From IMG/VR virus record IMGVR_UViG_3300044995_000099, positions 1 to 23,707 of that record: a stretch of 23,707 bases of DNA; one strand, written 5' to 3'. Below, one piece after another: positions 14,113-22,683 of this stretch (within the stretch, counting starts at the first letter, position 1; every line of letters starts with the position of its first letter). The notes below the pieces were generated by a model. That model saw only the letters and a program-made list of their open reading frames with translations. It was not told the origin of the DNA and did no database searches. The stretch comes from a virus. A program made the translations under genes and the position numbers.

Positions 14113-16112
14113 GTGACCCAATCCTAGACCTAGACTTGGCGTTCACGTCCGGCGTGGACTCCTCGGTTTCGCCAGAGTACTTACCTGCTGGCGCTGTCTT
14201 CTCTGCGGTTAATGCTTCGTTTGAGCGTGGCAGGATTCGTTGCCGTCCCGGCTATCGTTCGCTTGCCCAACTCCCTGACGGTGTTTTTCAGGGGGCGGCC
14301 TACTTTGAGCCAGCCGGGCTTCTGCCTCAAATCGTTGTTGTTATTAGCGGAGTCGTTTATGCCGCCGAGTATCCGTTTTACAATTTTCGGTTTATAGATG
14401 GAGTCGCCGTTTCGCCTACGGCGAAAGAGGTGTACTTTGCTTCAGTTGAACAAGTTGTAGAACGTGACGGACCCGGACTTGATTCACGTATTCGGTTTCT
14501 TTCTTCTCCGAAAAAGTATCTTTTAATTCAGGACGGGGGAACGTCTCCTCCGGTAGTTTTTGACGGTTCTTCTGCCTTTCAAGTTCGCAACGATGTTTTT
14601 GGGTTGCCGGCTGGGGGACCGATGGCCTGGGTTAACGACCGGCTTTGGGTGGTAGTCGGAGGCAATCGTTTGGTCGCTTCTGACATTGCTAACCCACTTT
14701 CTTTCCGCGAGACTTTGCTGGCCAGTCCGTTTGGCGGTACAGACGCTATTACGCTTCCAGAGCCGATTGTAGCGGTGTTTGTGATGAGTTCCTTAGAGGA
14801 ACCGGTGCTTCTAGCATTTACCAGGTTGGAGACCTACGCGGTTTCTGTTGGGATTCGGTCGCGAGAAGACTGGTCTAAGACTAAGTTTCTGACTAAAATA
14901 GCTTCTATTGGATGTGTCTCGTCTCGTGGTGTTACCGCTTCTCAAGGTAAAGTCTATTGGTTTCACTCCGGCGGAGTAGTTAGCCTGGATGTGGCTTTGG
15001 CGACTAATCAGACGTCTGTCTTACCAGTTGTCAGCGGCCCGATGAAGTATTTTGAGTCGAGTGTTAGTGGAATCTTGGATTCGGTTGCTGCTGGGGAGTT
15101 TCATGGGACCGTTCTGTTTTCGGTTCCAGTTGGAGACACGAATGCCCATACTTGGGTATTGCAGCCGGTTGTATCCGATTCTCGTGCCGGTGGAAATACG
15201 TTTTGGGCCGGTGTTTGGGTTGGCACTAGTCCGGCTCAGTGGCTGACCGGAGTGCCGGATGGTGTACGTAAGATTTGGCATGTTTCTGTCAACAAATATG
15301 GCAATGTTCTTTACGAATCTTTTTGTCCTGAACGATTAGACAATGGTTGTCCGATTTTGTGGTCCGTTTACACGAGGGGATATTACGGACTCGGGTCGCG
15401 GTCCCCTATACCGCCAGATATGGTAGCTCGCTTCCGTTATGCTAGAATCGTCCTGGATTCAATTACTGGCGGGTTTGATATAGGAGTCTGGTATGCTAGT
15501 GGTAAACGCAGGAGATTTAAGAAGATTGCGTTAGCCTCCGTGAAGGGGGTTTTAGGAGGGTTAACCGCTGGGAAGAACGTTAGTTCGTCTGATTCTATCA
15601 ATACTCACGTCGGTCAATCTCGCGTTTTGACGACGGTTGATGCGGCTAAGTTGATTCCCGATGAAGATTCCGCCGATGTTGAGTCGTCGCGGTTTGATGA
15701 CTTCGATTCCTCTTTTTTGCTCCGAATAGTCTGTCTTGGGGACGGAGAGATTGTTTCGATTACCGCTTTCGCAACCCCGGTTCCTGACCCCGTTCGGCCC
15801 TCGCCGGATTTGGTAAGCGAAGACCAGGCTCTTTCTGCTAAAGGGATTTACGGGGATGTAGTTTCTGCCGGAGACCTTGTTTCGCTTCCGGTTAATCAAT
15901 TGGCGGCGGAAGAACCTGATTTGGTTACGGCGGAATATACTGCTACTGTGTCAATTCCTCGATGGCGGGAAGTGTCTGAAACAGTGAGGGCAAGCGCCGT
16001 ATTGAGTGCAGTGAATCGGTTGGTTGAGTGTCAAGCTAAGGCGGCGGCCAATGCTAAGGCTGGATTTGATTTTGTGGCGGCTCAATCGGCTGGCGAGTTG
16101 TATTTGACGTGA
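14109..16112 (+). CDS. tail nozzle / tail tube B-like beta-propeller protein (667 aa)
   Basis: The opening (FTSGVDSSVSPEYLPAG, then RIRCRPGYRSLAQLP) is typical of podovirus nozzle proteins of the T7 gp12 kind, in which a GVDS...P...LP start leads into a beta propeller. The rest is beta-rich with repeated Trp/Phe and Gly turns and no long helix until the C-terminus, where an Ala-rich helix is visible at about 620-660. In the particle it would extend the portal-adaptor channel. Both ends overlap the neighbours by 4 bases, which suggests coupled translation of adaptor, nozzle and the following adhesin. Confidence 0.72.
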   Translation: MSDPILDLDLAFTSGVDSSVSPEYLPAGAVFSAVNASFERGRIRCRPGYRSLAQLPDGVFQGAAYFEPAGLLPQIVVVISGVVYAAEYPFYNFRFIDGVAVSPTAKEVYFASVEQVVERDGPGLDSRIRFLSSPKKYLLIQDGGTSPPVVFDGSSAFQVRNDVFGLPAGGPMAWVNDRLWVVVGGNRLVASDIANPLSFRETLLASPFGGTDAITLPEPIVAVFVMSSLEEPVLLAFTRLETYAVSVGIRSREDWSKTKFLTKIASIGCVSSRGVTASQGKVYWFHSGGVVSLDVALATNQTSVLPVVSGPMKYFESSVSGILDSVAAGEFHGTVLFSVPVGDTNAHTWVLQPVVSDSRAGGNTFWAGVWVGTSPAQWLTGVPDGVRKIWHVSVNKYGNVLYESFCPERLDNGCPILWSVYTRGYYGLGSRSPIPPDMVARFRYARIVLDSITGGFDIGVWYASGKRRRFKKIALASVKGVLGGLTAGKNVSSSDSINTHVGQSRVLTTVDAAKLIPDEDSADVESSRFDDFDSSFLLRIVCLGDGEIVSITAFATPVPDPVRPSPDLVSEDQALSAKGIYGDVVSAGDLVSLPVNQLAAEEPDLVTAEYTATVSIPRWREVSETVRASAVLSAVNRLVECQAKAAANAKAGFDFVAAQSAGELYLT

Positions 16113-18091
16113 GCAATGCGTTTTCTGAAACGTCTTACTTGACGGTGCCGGCCCCCTATGGAATGTCCGTGGCCGGGGTTCCTACCGTTTATGTTCCGCC
16201 TTATTCCCCATTACGTGCGCCGTCTGGTGTAACGTGGGAGGTTGATGGGCCGGTTCTTCGGTTCCGCTGGCCCGTTTATGTTGGAGCGTCTTGTGTTCAA
16301 GTTTTCCAGGAAGTTTCTCCTGGGGTCTGGGAGCCTATCGGGGATTGTTTGCCGATTGACGAAGACAGCGTTGTGATTCCGACGCCTGAAACTGAACGGT
16401 GTTACCGGCTTTCTTTTCTCACGGCTGGTGGATATACTGAACTGACGACTCCTATTTGTGTTACGCCACCAGGAGGTGGTGAAGACGGAGGAGGCGGAGG
16501 AGGCGGGTTTGACCCGGGGGAGAATGAAGACATTTCCAACTTAGTAAAAGTTACGCCGGAGACGACTCAATTCATCGTTGGTTCTTTTAAATCGGTTAAT
16601 TATTCGTTGGTTAAGGCCGACGGAAATCCTTTGCCTGATGGGATAAGTTTTTCGTTTAGTTCTTTTACTTTGCAGAGCGGTTCTTTTGAAGACCTTGGTT
16701 TGACGGCGGATGTTTCCAATAAACGTATTCAGGGTACGCCAGTTTCTTTCTCAGAGCCGGACCCTTATATAGAGCGTACTGTTATTGTTTCTGGAACAGT
16801 GACTATTCCTGAAACGACCACCAGAACGTTTTCAAAATCCGTTATTCTAAAGATTCTTAAGGCAGATTTCAAAGTTTTCCCGGATACGGTAATTTTTGAA
16901 CCCGGTTTGTTTTCTTGGATGTCGTTCAAAGTAGGATTTTCTAATGGTCAACTGCTTCCTGAAGACGCGGAAGTTACTATAAGTTCTTTTAGTCTGGAAA
17001 ACACGTCTTGGGCGTCTTTAGGGCTTTATCCGAGTCCGAGTACTAAGAGTATTTCTGGTGTTGCTAAAAAGGACTCCCACCCCGGAAATTTGGATGAGTA
17101 CGTAGCGATGGTTAATGGTGAAGTAGTGTTTTCGGGAGGCACCGAAGCACTTACTTTTTCAGTACCGCTTACTATAAAGATTCCTCCATATCGTTGGTTT
17201 GAACTCTATCCATTTTTTACTCCTGCGTTATATGACGTTCCTTATTCTAAACAGTTAAATATGAGGTTTTCTGACACACACGAGTTTCTTACTACTGACT
17301 GGATTTCTTATGAAATCATTTATTATCCGTATATGGGGGTTTTCGATTCTCCGCCTTTAGTTCCGCCGAACGTGTCTTTTTCTCCTAGCTCTGGTGTATT
17401 GTCTTGGCAGATTGAGCCGTTTCTTCCAGGCGATTACTCTGGCGGTCAGGTAGGTATTTCTTTTGAAAGTAACGTTCATGTTCCAGGCTCTAATTTGGTC
17501 GTCAATTCATCGGGTCATGTGTATGCCATTTATCTTCATAACTCCCAAACTATGCCCTTAGAGGAGTCTGAATTTGATTTGATTACCTTCGGATACACTA
17601 ATGATTTTGACTACGAAGCCATTAATGTAGAGTCTGTTTTGTATCCGCTGAATCCCGGGTATTCTTATCAATTTACTCATCCAGAACAAATTAAGTGGGG
17701 AAATCGCGCTGATATAAATTTTGCGTCTTATTTTGCTCCGTTTTATTTCAGAGTTGTGTATAGAGCATCGAGGGAGCCGTTTGTTTTAGATGAAGACGTA
17801 TCGCTCGGTCTCAAAAAAGTTATGATGGTCGGGTTTATTGACTGGGACGTTCCTACGTATCCCTTTAAGTGGAAGTTTGTAGATACCGTCTGGGATACGG
17901 ATGCTAAGACTGGTAAGGCGATTATTCTTGCCTATCTTAATCCGGGAGATTCTATCCCGCTTCTTCCCGCCTCTGTTTCTTTTGTTGCGTCGTGTCGTAT
18001 TAAGCAAGTGTCTGAAAGCGGAACTACGCTTCTTCATCGTATTCTTACTAAACGGATAAACATGACTATTACAGGACTTTATGAAGGCTGA
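16109..18091 (+). CDS. Ig-type adhesin, long member of a paralogous pair (660 aa)
   Basis: Residues 1-118 form a domain shared with the next gene (SYLTVPA, PSG, LRF, SPGVW, YR and a GGY turn). A Gly-rich linker follows at 121-134. From about 142 to the end are Ig-like modules with the pattern of putative Ig (He_PIG-like) domains, recognisable by closing motifs such as NKRIQGTPVS near 204-213, STKSISGVA, and SPSSGVLSW. The GTG at 16109 overlaps the nozzle stop by 4 bases. No membrane or signal segment is present. It most likely attaches to the tail through the first domain and presents the Ig array outward for cell contact; this is inference. Confidence 0.7.
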   Translation: MSNAFSETSYLTVPAPYGMSVAGVPTVYVPPYSPLRAPSGVTWEVDGPVLRFRWPVYVGASCVQVFQEVSPGVWEPIGDCLPIDEDSVVIPTPETERCYRLSFLTAGGYTELTTPICVTPPGGGEDGGGGGGGFDPGENEDISNLVKVTPETTQFIVGSFKSVNYSLVKADGNPLPDGISFSFSSFTLQSGSFEDLGLTADVSNKRIQGTPVSFSEPDPYIERTVIVSGTVTIPETTTRTFSKSVILKILKADFKVFPDTVIFEPGLFSWMSFKVGFSNGQLLPEDAEVTISSFSLENTSWASLGLYPSPSTKSISGVAKKDSHPGNLDEYVAMVNGEVVFSGGTEALTFSVPLTIKIPPYRWFELYPFFTPALYDVPYSKQLNMRFSDTHEFLTTDWISYEIIYYPYMGVFDSPPLVPPNVSFSPSSGVLSWQIEPFLPGDYSGGQVGISFESNVHVPGSNLVVNSSGHVYAIYLHNSQTMPLEESEFDLITFGYTNDFDYEAINVESVLYPLNPGYSYQFTHPEQIKWGNRADINFASYFAPFYFRVVYRASREPFVLDEDVSLGLKKVMMVGFIDWDVPTYPFKWKFVDTVWDTDAKTGKAIILAYLNPGDSIPLLPASVSFVASCRIKQVSESGTTLLHRILTKRINMTITGLYEG

Positions 18092-19151
18092 CAGTAGTTT
18101 GTCATATCTAACAGTTCCAGCCTCTTTTGGTTATGCGTCAGGGATGGTCGTTGCTCCTTCTATTTCTTTCCCAAGCCCTTTGATTCAGCCCCCCAGTGGC
18201 ATTGTATGGGAAATTGCTGGCCCGAACCTTCGTTTTTCTTGGCCGGGAGTTACGGAGATTCCTTGCGCTAGAGTTTCGGCAGAGATTTCTCCGGGAGTTT
18301 GGGATGTTGTGGAGTCGTGTGTTGCTCCTGTAGGTGGAATAATTACTGTGCCGGCCCCGACCGCCCCCACTAATTATCGGATAGAAGTTTTGACTCCTGG
18401 CGGGTGGAGTCCCCCGGCGTATGTTTCGGTTAATACCGAGGGTCCAACGTTCAAGATAACTCCTCATCAAGTTTCTGGACAATTTGGTCAATTCCTGTCA
18501 CAATCATTTCAAATTGTATATTCGGATGGTTTCCCGCTCCCCGGAAGTGCTGTGGTTGAGTGGCTATCAGTCTCATATCCGTCTGGATGGCCTCGCTTCT
18601 TTTCTTTTCATACAGACGAAGGAAATTTGCGTGGAGTTCCTACAAACGGTCCTGGGGTATCGGTTCCTTTTTCAGGAATCCTTTCTGTGACTGCACGTAT
18701 TACGTTTTCTCCTACTCAAAACGCGTTTGTTACGTTTCCTGTTGAGGTTAATATAGCCAATACTTATCAAGACCCATCATACTATGTCACTCCTTTTGAT
18801 TTTACAGTGATTAGGGGTCAGGGGTGCTTTGGGGATTCGACCCTTTATGGAGATTGCAGTATTCCGCTGACTTTGTATAAAGACGGAGTTTCTATAAATA
18901 ACCGGTTTAGGGCAGATTGGTTGTGGGGAGGCCCGGTCGAATGGTTCTCAACAAGTTCTAATTTTGGAGCAAGCCTTGAGTATTTGTGGGGCGTGGGGTA
19001 CTTGAACACCCTCCGTCCGCAAGTTCCCCCCAACTCTTTTTGGTCTGAAGGAGAAGTTCATTATGCTTTTGTTGTACATGAATTGTACGTTTACGGATGC
19101 CCAGTCTTTCCGATGAGGATTGGGTTCTTGGTTAACTTTTTTGGGAGCTAG
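18081..19151 (+). CDS. Ig-type adhesin, short member of the pair (356 aa)
   Basis: Residues 1-110 align almost without gaps to the previous protein: SYLTVPA at 8-14, PSG at 38-40, SPGVW at 70-74 and YR at 99-100 fall at the same or nearly the same positions. The middle contains one clear Ig-like module (closing motif EGNLRGVPT). The C-terminal 140 residues are different, with Cys in CFGDSTLYGDC near 254-264 and many Trp and Tyr. The gene overlaps the previous stop by 11 bases, and an AGGA lies a few bases before its ATG, the best Shine-Dalgarno match in the window. A duplicated anchor with a different distal end suggests two receptor-facing fibres. Confidence 0.7.
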   Translation: MKADSSLSYLTVPASFGYASGMVVAPSISFPSPLIQPPSGIVWEIAGPNLRFSWPGVTEIPCARVSAEISPGVWDVVESCVAPVGGIITVPAPTAPTNYRIEVLTPGGWSPPAYVSVNTEGPTFKITPHQVSGQFGQFLSQSFQIVYSDGFPLPGSAVVEWLSVSYPSGWPRFFSFHTDEGNLRGVPTNGPGVSVPFSGILSVTARITFSPTQNAFVTFPVEVNIANTYQDPSYYVTPFDFTVIRGQGCFGDSTLYGDCSIPLTLYKDGVSINNRFRADWLWGGPVEWFSTSSNFGASLEYLWGVGYLNTLRPQVPPNSFWSEGEVHYAFVVHELYVYGCPVFPMRIGFLVNFFGS

Positions 19152-19158
19152 CTTTTTC

Positions 19159-19187
19159 TTGATTTTAAAGACTTTTCATTACATAAT
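19159..19187 (+). promoter_or_regulatory. sigma-70-like promoter candidate
   Basis: TTGATT (19159-19164), a 17-base spacer, and CATAAT (19182-19187). The spacer contains TAAAGACTTTT, also present at 4970-4980. The gap is only 41 bases and AT-rich, unlike its surroundings. The ATG of the next gene is 5 bases after the -10-like element, so a transcript from here would have no or almost no leader. Confidence 0.4.
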
Positions 19188-19192
19188 GTAGT

Positions 19193-19999
19193 ATGCTGGT
19201 ACAAACTCCGTTTCGGATTCAAATGGTGAACTTTCCCGACGTGTTCTCGGGGACGCCTAAAGTTTTCGCCGAGGAGCTTGTCCGGCGTATGCGAATCGTT
19301 ACCCCGGAAGGAACGATTACGTCAATTTATATCGGGGACTCCACTCCGGCTTACAATGTAGGCCCTTGGCTGCGTGGGAAGCAGTGGTGGGTGTGGGATG
19401 ACAACACTAATCAATATGTTCCGCTCGACTTGGGAGCGTCTGAGCGGACTTGGTACACGGTTTCAGTCAACGAACCTGAAACCAGCGACCCTCCGGTTTG
19501 GATTCGCAAGACGGCGGACAACATTTTTGTCGGTGTCTATATTTGGTCCTCTGCGTTAAACGCTTGGGTTCCTAGCAACGGGATTGTTTTCTCTGGACCC
19601 ACTAGTCTTCGTCCGAACCCACCGGTTCCACTTCAGCAGTATTACGACACCGACATTGGGTGTCTTATCTGGTATGAGCGAAATGCGTGGCGAACGGTGT
19701 CTGGTGTTCCAGGAGATATTAAGTTTGTTGCATACGAGACTTTGTCAGAGGCGCTTCAGCGAAATCCTGGATGGGTTTTGTTTGGGGCAAATGAACAGGC
19801 TTATCGTGGTCGCGTAATTTCTGGCGCTACTAAAGACCCCGGAGCGTCTCCCGTTACTAACCTTCCGGTTCCTTCTGGCGTCACTCCACGGGCGGCGTTT
19901 GAAGTTTTTGGTACTGGGGTTACGGTTGCAGTTTCCACTACGCCTCCTACCGCCCCGTACCCTACTGGAATCGCGTTGTGGTGTTTGCAAAAACTATAA
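19193..19999 (+). CDS. tail collar-like fibre protein with Trp-rich repeats (268 aa)
   Basis: Three similar Trp-rich beta segments are visible at about 57-80, 100-127 and 143-169 (WWVWDDNTNQYVPLD; GVYIWSSALNAWVP; GCLIWYERNAWRTV). The C-terminal part from 173 begins GDIKFVAYETLSEAL and NPGWVLFGANEQAYRGR, like the GW...G...YR core of phage tail-collar domains. It ends in a beta section with ALWCLQKL. Such domains sit at fibre tips or bases in many phages. The gene starts after the only AT-rich gap in this part of the window and is followed 3 bases later by the next ATG. Confidence 0.6.
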   Translation: MLVQTPFRIQMVNFPDVFSGTPKVFAEELVRRMRIVTPEGTITSIYIGDSTPAYNVGPWLRGKQWWVWDDNTNQYVPLDLGASERTWYTVSVNEPETSDPPVWIRKTADNIFVGVYIWSSALNAWVPSNGIVFSGPTSLRPNPPVPLQQYYDTDIGCLIWYERNAWRTVSGVPGDIKFVAYETLSEALQRNPGWVLFGANEQAYRGRVISGATKDPGASPVTNLPVPSGVTPRAAFEVFGTGVTVAVSTTPPTAPYPTGIALWCLQKL

Positions 20000-20002
20000 A
20001 TT

Positions 20003-21046
20003 ATGGCTAGTACCAATAAAAACACTCCTGCTCCGTTCCCGCAAACGTATGAGTATTATGTTAATTCATTGCAAGCAAAACAGCCATATTCATACATTGA
20101 TGAGAAGATGGTCGCAAATGAATGGGCGCCGAGGGGGGCATCTTTTGCTTATACTTTTGTCGAGAAGGCCAGAATAACTGAGGCATCAGTAAATAATGCT
20201 CTTGCTGCCCAGCTTCAATCAATTAGATTTACCCAGGATTTTCTAGAAAAAAATGCGTCTCCGCAGGAATTGGCTCGGATTGCTGACGAACGGACTCGCC
20301 AAGCAACGGTTTTCCGAAAGCAGTTATTAGCTCAAATTGAACCGGAAATTGCGTTTTTCAAAGACGCTGCTTTGAAGGCAGCAACGCAAGCGTTGGTGCA
20401 GTCAGAGGCGGAACAAAAAACAGAAGCTGAAATCATAAAGTCTCTTGGAACGGATGCCGCGAAAGAAGAAGTTAGAAGCGCCTTGTTGAAGGCGGCAAAA
20501 GAAAACCTTTCTCTGGGGAGCGCCATTACTCCTTCAGTTCAAGCTGAATTGATGAAGGCGGGCATCGAACGTGCGTCGGCTACTGGAAGCCGGCTGTCTT
20601 CTACTGGAATCGCTGGCGCTGAAGCTGGGAGGGTCTTGGGCGTCACGGGGCTTCAATTAGAGCAACAGCGACAAGAGACCGCAGCCAAACTTTTTGGTCA
20701 AGTGTCACAGTTGGACAACCAACGGATGCAGCTTCTCGGGCAGTTATTTCCTGCTTTCTCCGCTCGCAGAGCTTCTTTTGCCCAGATTGCTGGCGCGGCG
20801 ACTCAGATTGCTAACGAGGCGGTGCCCGAAGTGTTTTCAGGTCAAGATGCGGCTACGGCGCGCATGTCTCAGCTTCAGGCTTTGGCTGCTTTGTATCGTC
20901 AAACTGGTGAAGAAGTGGCTAAGGCTGCTACGAGTAAAGCCTCCGCAGTTACTTCTGTTATACCGTCAACTACAACTCCCACGCCTCCGAAAGATTGGAA
21001 ACCGTCCAGTTCTCACTATGTTCTTTGGGGAGGAGGAGAACGTTAA
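20003..21046 (+). CDS. helical internal virion / ejection-type protein (347 aa)
   Basis: Almost entirely Ala/Gln/Glu-rich helix. The motif SRLSSTGIAGAEAGRVLG at about 195-212, followed by a Gln-rich coiled coil (LQLEQQRQETAAKL), recalls internal core proteins of podoviruses, which are ejected with the DNA and form a channel across the envelope. The C-terminus is Thr/Pro-rich and ends in SHYVLWGGGER. No membrane segment or enzyme motif is seen. The ATG at 20003 follows TATAAATT, which contains the previous stop. It is the first of three consecutive proteins of this type. Confidence 0.65.
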   Translation: MASTNKNTPAPFPQTYEYYVNSLQAKQPYSYIDEKMVANEWAPRGASFAYTFVEKARITEASVNNALAAQLQSIRFTQDFLEKNASPQELARIADERTRQATVFRKQLLAQIEPEIAFFKDAALKAATQALVQSEAEQKTEAEIIKSLGTDAAKEEVRSALLKAAKENLSLGSAITPSVQAELMKAGIERASATGSRLSSTGIAGAEAGRVLGVTGLQLEQQRQETAAKLFGQVSQLDNQRMQLLGQLFPAFSARRASFAQIAGAATQIANEAVPEVFSGQDAATARMSQLQALAALYRQTGEEVAKAATSKASAVTSVIPSTTTPTPPKDWKPSSSHYVLWGGGER

Positions 21047-21075
21047 TTAGTAGAATCAAAAACTAAGTTAAAAAA

Positions 21076-22680
21076 ATGGCGATTCCTTTCGTTCAATACA
21101 TACAAGGCAATCCTTCCGGCGGCGTTGACCCATATTCCATTGCCATATCGGCTGCCGCCAATGTTCAAAACGAACGCGAGGAGCAAATGCGCGCCGCCAC
21201 TCAGTTGGCTATCGCTCAAATGGAGGCCCAGACGCGCATGATGCAGATTCAGGCTCAGATGCAGATTGCGGCCAGGCAGGATGCTCTTGAGCAACAAAGG
21301 CTTCAGCAACAGGCAGCCTTAGCTAAGCAAGAAATGGCAATGAATGCTCCGCAGAAAGAGGCAGAACGGCAGCTAACGCTGGCCCAGACTGAATTGACTC
21401 TCGCCCAAATCGCGAAGGCCCAAATGGCTCCATTTGCTATTGATGAAAAGTTGAAGGCAATCCAAGCCGCAGGAGCGTCTATCCCGCCGTCTGCCGGCCC
21501 TCCGGGAAGTCCTTCCTTTTTGCAGGAAGTTGAGCGGACTTTTCAGCGAGTCAGCCAATGGGCATCAGAAAATGCAAAAGCGGACGCTTTTCTAAAGAGT
21601 TTGTCTGCTTCTAAAACGAATCTTGCGATTCCGACAAACGACGGCAAAGAAGTTAAAGTTGAAACAACGGTGTATTCTAGTCCGTTTTTGGGTCGTGCCC
21701 TGAAGCAAGAGGAAGTGGGAGCACTGACTTCCGGGCTTCTCGACTTTTCGGACTTCAAGTCTTGGCTACAGAAGGGAGCGCCGGCTTTTAAGGATGCCGT
21801 CGGAAAACTTTTGCCGGGCGTTGCTAAGCTCCCGGATGGCCAGATTCCAGAGGAAACTCGGCGTAAGTTGGACTCCTTGGTTGATAAATCTTTCCTATCG
21901 GACCTTCAAACGATTGCTCCGAGCAAAGACGTATCTTCGGTAGTTAAGTCGCTTCCGACCCCTGAGCAAAGGCTGGCGTATCTTGTGAAAGCCTCTGGAA
22001 CGGAAGTTTCTGCGACGAGGGCTGCTGGCGCTCCTGACGTAGGTTCAAGTTTTGCCGGAGGAGTTGTTACTTCGGTTGGGCCTGCCAAGACTGGCGGGAC
22101 TGTTAGCGAAACTGCGTCTAAATGGTATTCCTATCTTAAACGGATGGAGTCTGCTAACAGCATTCTTAATTCAATGGAGATGTCTGGAAAGTTCAACCCC
22201 GCTCAGCTTATTAACGCGGTACAGCTTAGCGGAGCAGTTCCAGAAGCTATTATGAGCGAGGATGCGAAAAAGTATCTTTCGGCAGCGAAGGCGTTTGTTA
22301 CCGGCGTCGTCTATCGTGACAGCGGTGCGGCTATTACTGCGGCAGAGTTTGACCGTGCCCTTACTACATATTTTCCTAGCGCCGGGGACACTCCTACAGT
22401 GATTGCCCAAAAACGTGCGCTTCGTGAGCGAGACATCCAGTCTATGCGGGAAGTTTTGTCGAAGACCTTTCCAGGGTTCGACGAGGTTTCTGCCGGGAGT
22501 TCAACTGGACAGCCTATTGTAGGCGGTGACACGGACGCGAGTCAATACAAGATTCATCGTGGCGTTCCTCCGGCGAGTTTGATGAGTCAGTTTCGTAAAG
22601 GAACTGTTACTTATGGTGGTAAACGAGTCAGCGCGTATATCAATCCGCAGACCGGCGATGTCTATCTGATTGGTTTTTGA
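21076..22680 (+). CDS. helical internal virion protein with Gln-rich coiled coil (534 aa)
   Basis: The N-terminus, MAIPFVQYIQGNPSGG, leads into a long coiled coil at about 28-118, rich in Gln, Met and Ala (MMQIQAQMQIAARQDALEQQ). A Pro/Ser linker lies near 133-147, then mixed helical regions to a more globular C-terminus (VTYGGKRVSAYINPQTGDVY). It matches the composition of podovirus core or ejection proteins. The 29-base gap before it is AT-rich, with AAAAAAA next to the ATG and no Shine-Dalgarno site. No lysozyme or transglycosylase motif was found. Confidence 0.62.
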   Translation: MAIPFVQYIQGNPSGGVDPYSIAISAAANVQNEREEQMRAATQLAIAQMEAQTRMMQIQAQMQIAARQDALEQQRLQQQAALAKQEMAMNAPQKEAERQLTLAQTELTLAQIAKAQMAPFAIDEKLKAIQAAGASIPPSAGPPGSPSFLQEVERTFQRVSQWASENAKADAFLKSLSASKTNLAIPTNDGKEVKVETTVYSSPFLGRALKQEEVGALTSGLLDFSDFKSWLQKGAPAFKDAVGKLLPGVAKLPDGQIPEETRRKLDSLVDKSFLSDLQTIAPSKDVSSVVKSLPTPEQRLAYLVKASGTEVSATRAAGAPDVGSSFAGGVVTSVGPAKTGGTVSETASKWYSYLKRMESANSILNSMEMSGKFNPAQLINAVQLSGAVPEAIMSEDAKKYLSAAKAFVTGVVYRDSGAAITAAEFDRALTTYFPSAGDTPTVIAQKRALRERDIQSMREVLSKTFPGFDEVSAGSSTGQPIVGGDTDASQYKIHRGVPPASLMSQFRKGTVTYGGKRVSAYINPQTGDVYLIGF

Positions 22681-22683
22681 GTA

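Noticed and set aside
19995-20001. TATAAAT before ATG 20003 as a T4-type late promoter
   Set aside because: It is made by the previous gene's last codons and stop; another TATAAAT lies inside the capsid gene at 9090-9096, so the match is not specific.
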